Source: JAQIBY01 sp964527535 (GTDB lineage: Bacteria; Bacteroidota; Bacteroidia; Bacteroidales; ML635J-15). From it: a stretch of 11,464 nucleotides of DNA. The position numbers and the translations under genes were made by a program. The stretch is from assembly GCA_964527535.1 (NCBI GenBank), contig CAZGPW010000097.1, positions 1 through 11,464 of the forward strand, given 5' to 3'. This document shows, piece by piece, positions 1 to 5,828 of the stretch; position 1 is the first letter of the stretch; each line of letters opens with the position of its first letter. The notes under the pieces are model-generated. The model worked only from the letters and a program-made list of their open reading frames with translations, was not told where the DNA came from and did no database searches.

Positions 1-91
1 TGGGTGAAAATGAAGATTATACCAATGAGTCCAGTCTTACATGTAACTTTTCCAGTTACTTTTTGTTTAGCGTGATTATTTTTACTGGGGA
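1..91. other. Left-edge DNA with no supported gene
   Basis: No gene can be supported here. Two plus-strand frames are open from the window edge, one to a stop at about 75 and one to about 95, so the tail of an upstream gene could end here, but neither peptide is recognisable. A small perfect inverted repeat (GTAAC at 43-47, GTTAC at 55-59, 7-nt loop) followed by a T-rich run could be a weak terminator for a gene to the left. Confidence 0.3.
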
Positions 92-218
92 CTAAAAAGG
101 CATTGTTTTGCCACGAAGACACAAAGTAACACAAGTCTTAATCTGTTGTGTTACTGAACTTTGTGAATCTTGGTGTCTTAGTGACTTTGTGGCATTTTTC
201 ATTTTTTTGGCTTTTTAG
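92..218. repeat. Palindromic intergenic element of CACNAAG-type units
   Basis: This is a nested inverted repeat. The outer arms are CTAAAAAG (92-99) and CTTTTTAG (211-218). Inside them lie GCCAC (110-114) and GTGGC (189-193). In the centre is a perfect 9-bp stem, GTAACACAA (126-134) with TTGTGTTAC (146-154), around an 11-nt loop. The arms are built from 8-9-nt units of the form CACNAAG, running forward from 111 and in reverse complement across 155-193. Repeats of this CACGAAG/CACAAAG style are seen between genes in many environmental bacterial genomes. The element lies just past the stop of the minus-strand sigma factor gene and may end its transcript. No transposase is present. A MITE-like or REP-like element is my best guess; copies elsewhere in the genome cannot be checked from this window. 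Confidence 0.55.
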
Positions 219-232
219 ACGGGGCTCATAAA

Positions 233-730
233 TCAATACAAGGATTTTAATTCCTTCATGAGTATTTTACGTGCGAAATAAATCCGGCTCTTTACTGTCC
301 CGATCGGTAAATCTAAACGCTCTGCTATCTCCGTATATTTGTAGGCTTTGTAAAATAATATAAACGGAACACGGTATTTCCCATCCAGCCTAATAATGGC
401 CTTTCTGATATCAGACCTGATCATGTACATATCAAGATTAATCTGGTTATCAATTTGCAACAGGCCAGGTTTTGATAAATTTTTCGCATCCTCTACCAAT
501 TTTTGCCGGTATTTTTTTCGCCGGTATTGATTTATAAAGGTGTTTTTCATGATGGTAAACAACCATGACTGCAGGTTCTTTTTGTGCACATATTTTTCCT
601 GGTTTTTTAAGGCTTTAAACATGGTTTCCTGCATCAGATCATTGGCTTCTTCATCGTTTTTTGTCAGGTTAAAAGCATAATACCTCAGCTTTTCCGAATG
701 TTCCGTAATTTCTCTGGTTATTTTCTGCAT
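233..730 (-). CDS. ECF-type RNA polymerase sigma factor
   Basis: This is a sigma-70 family factor of the small extracytoplasmic-function type, expected to direct RNA polymerase to a limited set of promoters. Region 2 spans about residues 10-75 and includes the ANDLMQETMFKAL helix and the WLFTIMKNTFINQYRRKK segment, which in this family bind core polymerase and the -10 element. Region 4 spans about 108-160, with the helix-turn-helix YTEIAERLDLPIGTVKSRIY that reads the -35 element. At about 165 residues it is the usual ECF length. A first in-frame ATG at 736 is possible, but the ATG at 730 is better placed: AGAAGGA (737-743 on this strand) lies 6 nt before it, whereas it abuts the upstream ATG. 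The gene is divergent from the redox cluster. No anti-sigma factor is visible downstream, so its signal and targets are unknown. Confidence 0.9.
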   Translation of the reverse strand: MQKITREITEHSEKLRYYAFNLTKNDEEANDLMQETMFKALKNQEKYVHKKNLQSWLFTIMKNTFINQYRRKKYRQKLVEDAKNLSKPGLLQIDNQINLDMYMIRSDIRKAIIRLDGKYRVPFILFYKAYKYTEIAERLDLPIGTVKSRIYFARKILMKELKSLY

Positions 731-1101
731 AATCATTCCTTCTTTTTATAATATATTTATTATTCATTTTTCTTACCCTTTATAATAATATCTTTTTTTT
801 AATGACCAAATTTAAATCTTAATAATTTTTAAATTTATACCAAATGATACTTATATTTAAATATGTTTTAATTAAATTACTTTAATTTCGGGCTTTACGC
901 TACCCCTGCACTATTATAATATAATTTTTCTAACTTTTGACCATATTATTTTACATTTTTTTAAATTTTAAACCTATTTATTTTTATTTATTTAGCATTT
1001 ATTATGTCTTTCATATATCTTTTATTTCATAATAAAAACAATCCTCCCGCTTTTCATTCTGCATTTTTTCAACCATCTGCATATCCATAATACAAAATGC
1101 A
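731..1101. other. AT-rich divergent intergenic region
   Basis: This stretch of about 370 bp separates the minus-strand sigma factor from the plus-strand redox cluster and must hold the sigma gene promoter. It is extremely AT-rich, and I see no ORF or RNA gene in it. Read on the minus strand, 814-807 spells TAAATTTG, a perfect TAnnTTTG (-7) match that would give the sigma gene a leader of about 70 nt. No TTG is found at the right distance, and chance matches are likely in such DNA. The plus-strand regulatory sites begin at 1102. Confidence 0.35.
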
Positions 1102-1119
1102 CTGTTATTTATTTAACAA
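1102..1119 (+). promoter_or_regulatory. Probable Rex operator
   Basis: The 18 bases contain a perfect 5-bp inverted repeat, TGTTA-6 nt-TAACA (1103-1118). Against the Rex operator form TTGTTAAnnnnTTAACAA, 12 of the 14 specified positions match. The site lies just upstream of the -33 element at 1126, where a bound repressor could block the polymerase. A rex gene lies at 5173, three genes downstream. In other bacteria Rex represses fermentative and hydrogenase genes and is released by NADH, so control of this cluster by Rex is a reasonable inference. Confidence 0.6.
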
Positions 1120-1125
1120 TGTTTA

Positions 1126-1152
1126 TTGGGTAACATTTATTTTTTACCTTTG
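1126..1152 (+). promoter_or_regulatory. Bacteroidota-type promoter of the redox cluster
   Basis: TACCTTTG at 1145-1152 is a perfect match to the Bacteroidota -7 element TAnnTTTG. TTG at 1126-1128 serves as the -33 element, with 16 nt between the two, as is usual for the primary sigma factor of this phylum. Transcription would start at about 1157-1160, giving a leader of only about 12-15 nt before the ATG at 1172. Confidence 0.7.
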
Positions 1153-1171
1153 CAATATAATGCAACGAAAG

Positions 1172-1630
1172 ATGAATAACTTAGCCGATCATATCAGAAA
1201 CGCATACCCTGATAAGAAACAAAAAGACCTGATTCCCATCCTTCAGGACATACAGGAACAGTACGGATACATTAGCGAAAACCATATTCAACTGGCATCA
1301 GAAATGCTGAATGTTTCAGGAAGTAAAATATATGGTATAGCCAGTTTTTACGACCAATTTAAATTTACACCCAAAGCAAAAATTGAGGTAAAAATCTGTA
1401 CCTGTCCTGCTTGTCACATTATGGGAAGCCATAAATTAATGGCGTTTCTTAAATTGAAGCTTAACATTCAGGACAACCTGCATTCCAAAGATAACACCTT
1501 CAGTATTGAAGAAGCACCTTGCCTGGGAGCATGTGACAAAGCACCTGTAATACAGATAAATAACACGTATTTTTACCAGGTTGATAAAAACAAAACAGAG
1601 CAGATCATCAACGCTGTTACAAACAACTAA
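1172..1630 (+). CDS. NuoE/HydC-like [2Fe-2S] subunit
   Basis: This is the small thioredoxin-like iron-sulfur subunit of the complex I/bifurcating hydrogenase family, which in known complexes passes electrons to or from the flavin of the NuoF/HydB partner. At 152 residues it has the normal length. All four expected [2Fe-2S] ligands are present: C76 and C81 in CTCPACH, and C117 and C121 in CLGAC. An extra cysteine, C78, sits where relatives usually have Gly in CxGTxC. The helical N-terminal part (about 1-65) is also typical, with YGIASFYDQF matching the family's xGVATFYxxF segment. I start at the ATG at 1172. An ATG at 1097 is in frame, but translation from there would read through the operator and promoter and add a hydrophobic tail foreign to the family. 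An ATG at 1160 would be almost leaderless. The next gene begins 9 nt after the stop, so they are surely cotranscribed. The partner is a HydB-like protein without a recognisable flavin site, so its electron partner is unclear. Confidence 0.85.
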   Translation: MNNLADHIRNAYPDKKQKDLIPILQDIQEQYGYISENHIQLASEMLNVSGSKIYGIASFYDQFKFTPKAKIEVKICTCPACHIMGSHKLMAFLKLKLNIQDNLHSKDNTFSIEEAPCLGACDKAPVIQINNTYFYQVDKNKTEQIINAVTNN

Positions 1631-1639
1631 GCATTGCCT

Positions 1640-3391
1640 ATGAACCACATAAAAGAACACCTGCCTTTGTTGCTCATGGCATCCGATCCGGAAAAAAACA
1701 ACCCGGTGCTGAAGAAAGAAATCGCTACAACACGCCATGAACAAATCACAAAACCATTGTTCTTTATTGCGACATCCACAAGTGGTATCATTGCAGGAGC
1801 AGAAAAAATTAAACACAAAATTTCTGCATACCTTAAAAAACACAGACTGGATGCTGATATTATTGAAACAGGATCCCTCGGGTTACATACTGCAGACCCC
1901 ACCGTGGGCATTCAATTACCAAACAAAAACCGGCTCTTCTTTGGAAACATTTCCGAAAATAACGTAAGTAAACTTATTGACCTATCATTAAAAAAGAAAA
2001 TTCCTGATGGCAACATCCTGGGACAACATCCCATTCCGGGAGCTAAACCATGGGACAACGTTCCTTACATCTCACAGCATACATTTTTTAAACATCAGCA
2101 CAAAACACTTACTAAACGCATTGGCTTAACATCTCCTGACAATATTGATGAATACATTACCGACAATGGCTACAGGGCATTTGCATCAATCATAAGTTCC
2201 TATACATCAGAAGAGATATGCCTTCTTATCAAAAAATCAAAACTTGTTGACAGAAACGGCAAAACAGAACCCACTGCTGAAAAATGGATGAAAATACTGG
2301 AACAACCCGGAAAGCCCAAATATGTTATCTGCAATGTATTCAACAACGGCCCGGGGGGCTTAACAGATAAATACTTGCTGGAGGGAGACCCTCATCAGAT
2401 CATTGAAGGCATAGCAATTACCGCTTATGCTATTCAGGCAGGCAATGCCATCATTTATCTGCCGTTCAACTTTCAGAAAACCTATGAAAGGATCAATAAA
2501 GCTGTACAACAAGCTCATGACTATGGCATCCTTGGCGAAAATATCCTCAACAGCGGATTTGACCTCCACATTGACATAAAAACATGCCCCGGCACTTACA
2601 TCTGCAATGAAGAAACGGCTCTCATCGCAAGCCTTGAAGGGAAAAGAGCGCAGCCCGTACAACAACCACCTCCCCCTGAAGAGCAGAAATTATTTGGAAA
2701 ACCAACGCTTGTGCATGATCCTGAAACACTGGCTAACGTTACACACATCGTGCAAAATGGATATGAAAATTATGCAAAGACAGGTAACTCAATCATCCCG
2801 GGGACCAAACTCGTTTCTGTGGCAGGAAAAACAAAATACGGTGGCATTGTAGAAGTGGACACAAATATGCTTTTAGCTAACGTGGTGAAAATGTGTAATA
2901 AAAACATCAACAGCATCAAAGCGATACACATGGCCGGGCATTCAGGAGCTACCCTTAAGGTGGATAAAATCAACATCCCTCTGAATAACCTTGCAATGAA
3001 AAAGAATGGCATTAACCTCATTAACAGCAACATTCTAATTTTAGATAAGACCAATTGCATCATCAGCCTGACAAGGTATTTTATGGGGTTTGTACAAAAA
3101 GAATCCTGTGGAAAATGCATCCCCTGCAGGGAGGGTTCACAGCGCATTTTTGATATTCTGACATGCATATCACACCCGGAATGCACTGAAACAACCGAAC
3201 AGTATGCCTGCATCGAACATTTAGAAACGATTGCCAAACTAATGGAAGAAACATCGCTTTGCAACCTCGGCAAAGACGCCGGGAGGTTAGTTTTGGCTTC
3301 CTTAAATAATTTCAAAGAAGAATATGATCAACATGTATTTCACAAATTTTGCAGCGCAAAAACCTGTTTCGACAAAAACACAACCTGGTAA
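1640..3391 (+). CDS. Divergent NuoF/HydB-like subunit lacking the FMN/NADH loop
   Basis: This 583-residue protein aligns along its length with HydB/NuoF, normally the flavin subunit that oxidises or reduces NAD(H). The Fe-S (N3-type) site is complete: C490, C493 and C496 in SCGKCIPCREG, and C541 in SLCNLG. The fold-defining stretches LLEGDPHQIIEGI, ICNEETALIASLEGKR and GKPT remain. The catalytic motifs are eroded. GRGGAGFPTGxKW is here DRNGKTEPTAEKW (204-216). CNADEGDPGA is CNVFNNGPGG (231-240), losing the key acidic residues. GAGxYICGEE is CPGTYICNEE, and VNNVET is VHDPET. In the N-terminal thioredoxin-like domain (about 35-125) the [2Fe-2S] cysteines are gone (STSG; ETGSLGLH). The chain stops after C571/C576, so the C-terminal 2x[4Fe-4S] domain found in many HydB proteins is absent. 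I use the ATG at 1640; a TTG at 1634 is less likely. FMN and NADH binding are doubtful (inference), although the frame is intact and well conserved in structure. Confidence 0.85.
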   Translation: MNHIKEHLPLLLMASDPEKNNPVLKKEIATTRHEQITKPLFFIATSTSGIIAGAEKIKHKISAYLKKHRLDADIIETGSLGLHTADPTVGIQLPNKNRLFFGNISENNVSKLIDLSLKKKIPDGNILGQHPIPGAKPWDNVPYISQHTFFKHQHKTLTKRIGLTSPDNIDEYITDNGYRAFASIISSYTSEEICLLIKKSKLVDRNGKTEPTAEKWMKILEQPGKPKYVICNVFNNGPGGLTDKYLLEGDPHQIIEGIAITAYAIQAGNAIIYLPFNFQKTYERINKAVQQAHDYGILGENILNSGFDLHIDIKTCPGTYICNEETALIASLEGKRAQPVQQPPPPEEQKLFGKPTLVHDPETLANVTHIVQNGYENYAKTGNSIIPGTKLVSVAGKTKYGGIVEVDTNMLLANVVKMCNKNINSIKAIHMAGHSGATLKVDKINIPLNNLAMKKNGINLINSNILILDKTNCIISLTRYFMGFVQKESCGKCIPCREGSQRIFDILTCISHPECTETTEQYACIEHLETIAKLMEETSLCNLGKDAGRLVLASLNNFKEEYDQHVFHKFCSAKTCFDKNTTW

Positions 3392-3397
3392 CACAAC

Positions 3398-5074
3398 ATG
3401 AATATGGATTTTTCAGTAACGGTAAACAACAAAACACTCCCCGCCAAAAAAGGTGAAACCATCCTGCACCTCCTGACAAAAAATGGCATCCGTATTCCCA
3501 CTTTGTGTTATATGGACGGATTTAAGCCTACGGGAGCATGTCGCCTGTGCCTTGTTGAACTTAAAGGGCAAAACGATTTGATTACCGCATGCAATCATCC
3601 TGTTGAACCGGGTATGCAAATTAATACGCATACGCCCCGGGTTTTAAACGCCAGAAAAAACATAGTGGAATTACTGCTTGCAAGCCATCCGGACGATTGT
3701 TTGTATTGCAACAACAACAATCAGTGTGAACTTCAGGATTTAGCCACTGAATTAAACATCACTGAACAAAAATTTCCGGGCAAACCCGGTCCCATGGACA
3801 AAGACGATTCACACCCCGCCATCATTAAAGACAATTCAAAATGCATTCTGTGTGGAAGATGCGTTCAGGTTTGCAACGAAAAAATCCAGGCTGCTGCTTT
3901 AGATTTTTCCGGAAGGGGTAACAACATGAAGGTAGATACATTATTGGGCAAAGGATTGGAACAGTCCTCATGCATTTCATGCGGGCAATGCATTATGGTG
4001 TGCCCTACCGCTGCACTCTCTGAAAAATCCTATGTCAACACCAGCTTTCAGTACCTGCAACAGGAAAAAACATTTACGGTAGCTCAACTATCGCCTGTTA
4101 CCGGTTATATTCTGGCCGAAAAAGCCGGCTTTAAGCCGGGCACAGATATTACACCTCTTTTAACAAGCTCATTCAAACAAATTGGTTTTGATGCTGTTTT
4201 TAATTGTGGTTTTGCCGCAGATGTTTTCCTTATGCTTACCGCAAATCACATCATAAAAAGCAAGCTTAATCCGGTAATCATAACAAGTTGTCCCTCTGTC
4301 ATTAAATTCATCGAACAATTTTATCCCGGGTTTATTCCCTACCTTAATCCATATAAAACACCACAGCAAATATTGGGGAAAATCATCAAGAACCCTGAAC
4401 TAAAAAGAAATTTCAACCACGGGAAGGCAATTCAAACCGTTTCTGTTAACCCCTGCATAGCTGCTAAAGATGAACAAACAAGATCCGAAAATGTAACGTC
4501 AGGCACCCCCGATGTTGATATTGTATTGGGAACAAACGATGTATTAAGATTACTGTCCTTATCGGGAGTGAATTTGCACAGCATCAAAAAGAGAACCTTT
4601 GATGCCCCCTACCAGGTATCAAGTTCAGCGGGCTACTTGTATAATATTCCCGGCGGACTGACAGAGGCAGTGTACAGAACTATGCACATGATAAAAACCG
4701 GACAAGCACCTCAGCACCACAAGTTGCCTGAAATCAGGAAAATAAAAAACAAAAAAGAAACCACCTTCAACGTACATGGTAAAACATACAAAAGTGTATC
4801 AATATGCGGTATTTCTAACATTGAACGCACATTGGAGGATGTCATTCAGGGAAACAATGATTTTGACATCCTGGAATTTTCAAACTGCAACATGGGATGC
4901 ATCGGAAGCCGGATTCAACAGTGTTTGACTCCTCAGGCGAATGAAAAAGCAAGAAATCTCATCAAAACCATTTATAAACTTGATGATAACACAAACATGA
5001 AAAATCCGGCCAACAATCCCTTTATTAAAAATTTCTTTAACAACAATATTTTACCCGGCATGAAACGAACATAA
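3398..5074 (+). CDS. [FeFe]-hydrogenase-like HydA/NuoG-type protein with altered active site
   Basis: This 558-residue protein has the domain order of CpI/HydA hydrogenases. It starts with a plant-type [2Fe-2S] domain (C37, C48, C51, C65). A His-Cys [4Fe-4S] site follows (H97, C101, C104, C110), then two [4Fe-4S] motifs (C149-C159; C192-C202), and finally the H-cluster domain (about 225-530). The four cysteines that hold the H-cluster cubane are kept as C298, C353, C497 and C501, with the same spacing as C300, C355, C499 and C503 of CpI. The di-iron pocket is not kept. TSCCPxW is ITSCPSV, so the proton-relay cysteine is Ser and Trp is Val. MPCTAKKxE is NPCIAAKDE, losing Met and the pocket Lys. 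The third motif ends GCIGSRIQQ in place of GGGQP and has Ser for the conserved Met. The acidic ADLTIMEE segment is ADVFLMLTA. Classic H2 chemistry is therefore unlikely, though accessory clusters are complete. The gene starts 6 nt after its HydB-like neighbour. An ATG two codons later (3404) is equally possible. Confidence 0.85.
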   Translation: MNMDFSVTVNNKTLPAKKGETILHLLTKNGIRIPTLCYMDGFKPTGACRLCLVELKGQNDLITACNHPVEPGMQINTHTPRVLNARKNIVELLLASHPDDCLYCNNNNQCELQDLATELNITEQKFPGKPGPMDKDDSHPAIIKDNSKCILCGRCVQVCNEKIQAAALDFSGRGNNMKVDTLLGKGLEQSSCISCGQCIMVCPTAALSEKSYVNTSFQYLQQEKTFTVAQLSPVTGYILAEKAGFKPGTDITPLLTSSFKQIGFDAVFNCGFAADVFLMLTANHIIKSKLNPVIITSCPSVIKFIEQFYPGFIPYLNPYKTPQQILGKIIKNPELKRNFNHGKAIQTVSVNPCIAAKDEQTRSENVTSGTPDVDIVLGTNDVLRLLSLSGVNLHSIKKRTFDAPYQVSSSAGYLYNIPGGLTEAVYRTMHMIKTGQAPQHHKLPEIRKIKNKKETTFNVHGKTYKSVSICGISNIERTLEDVIQGNNDFDILEFSNCNMGCIGSRIQQCLTPQANEKARNLIKTIYKLDDNTNMKNPANNPFIKNFFNNNILPGMKRT

Positions 5075-5100
5075 TTTCACGACGGCTATGGCCGTTGAAA
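5075..5100 (+). terminator. Hairpin between the hydA-like gene and rex
   Basis: Directly after the stop codon lies an imperfect hairpin: TTTCA, a 2-nt bulge (CG), ACGGC, a 4-nt TATG loop, then GCCGT and TGAAA. The sequence that follows is AT-rich, but a clean T-run appears only a few bases later (5108-5111). It may be a weak terminator or attenuator, or an RNA processing site that sets rex expression apart from the genes upstream. Confidence 0.35.
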
Positions 5101-5172
5101 ATTAAAATTTTAACAGATGAAACATAAATTCAATTTATAATCGTTAATTTTAACCCTGTAAAATAGAAAAAT

Positions 5173-5799
5173 ATGGCACTTCCACCTAAAACAGTAGAAA
5201 GGCTCAGTCAATACAGGCGAATACTATACAATAACCTGGACAAGGGAAAAGAAAACATTTATTCACACGAACTGGCAAGCCAGCTTCACTTCACACCTGT
5301 TCAGGTACGCCGTGACATTATGCTGATAGGGTATTCAGGGACACAACGTAAAGGATATCTGGTTGAAGAGCTGATTAACCGCATTGGAAAAGTCCTTGAC
5401 GGAAATCAGAAAATCAACACCGCAACCATTGGCATCGGCCATCTCGGCAAAGCAATAACCACCTATTTTAACGGGAAACGGACAAAACTGGATATTGCCG
5501 CTGCTTTTGATGTTGATGAAAACAAAATCAACCGTGTCATTGCTGATGTTAAATGCTACCACATCAATGAATTATGCAATAAAATCAAAGAACTCAATAT
5601 ATCAATAGCGATACTGACACTGTCTCCGGAGCACGCTCAGGACATAACAGATAAACTTGTTGTATGCGGTATCAAAGGCATACTAAATTTCACCTCAGTC
5701 CCTCTGAACATACCGGATAACACGAACATTTATGTTGAAGATTATGATATGATAACCAGTCTTGAAAAAGTAGCATATTATGTCAATCATAATGATTAA
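5173..5799 (+). CDS. rex: Redox-sensing transcriptional repressor Rex
   Basis: Rex is a dimeric repressor that binds DNA when NAD+ dominates and lets go when NADH binds. The 208 residues match the family length. The N-terminal winged helix (about 1-75) holds TPVQVRRDIMLIGYSG, the DNA-reading helix, and KGYLVEELINRIGKVL. The Rossmann domain follows, with the nucleotide loop GIGHLG (87-92) and D113 in AFDVDENKI at the end of the second strand, which in the family contacts the adenosine ribose and favours NAD over NADP. The C-terminal LNFTSVPLNIP and EDYD stretches and the last helix are also typical. The gene sits 98 nt after the hydA-like gene. Because a likely Rex operator precedes the whole cluster (1102-1119), Rex may control its own operon. 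A much weaker operator-like sequence (AATTAA-4 nt-TTAACA, 5100-5115) lies upstream of rex itself, but in AT-rich DNA it could be chance. Confidence 0.93.
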   Translation: MALPPKTVERLSQYRRILYNNLDKGKENIYSHELASQLHFTPVQVRRDIMLIGYSGTQRKGYLVEELINRIGKVLDGNQKINTATIGIGHLGKAITTYFNGKRTKLDIAAAFDVDENKINRVIADVKCYHINELCNKIKELNISIAILTLSPEHAQDITDKLVVCGIKGILNFTSVPLNIPDNTNIYVEDYDMITSLEKVAYYVNHND

Positions 5800-5828
5800 T
5801 TTTGATGCATTGAAAATTTTGGATTTTT

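Noticed and set aside
1..95. C-terminal ends of open frames at the left edge (to about 75 or 95)
   Set aside because: Two different frames are open and neither short peptide is recognisable, so no partial gene can be claimed.
2770..3315. Long minus-strand open frame (181 codons) inside the NuoF-like gene
   Set aside because: It is antisense to a well-supported gene and has no family features; it is an antisense shadow.
3398..5074. Straight annotation as an active, electron-bifurcating [FeFe] hydrogenase HydA
   Set aside because: Cluster ligands are present, but the residues for the di-iron site and proton path are replaced, so the functional name is not supported.
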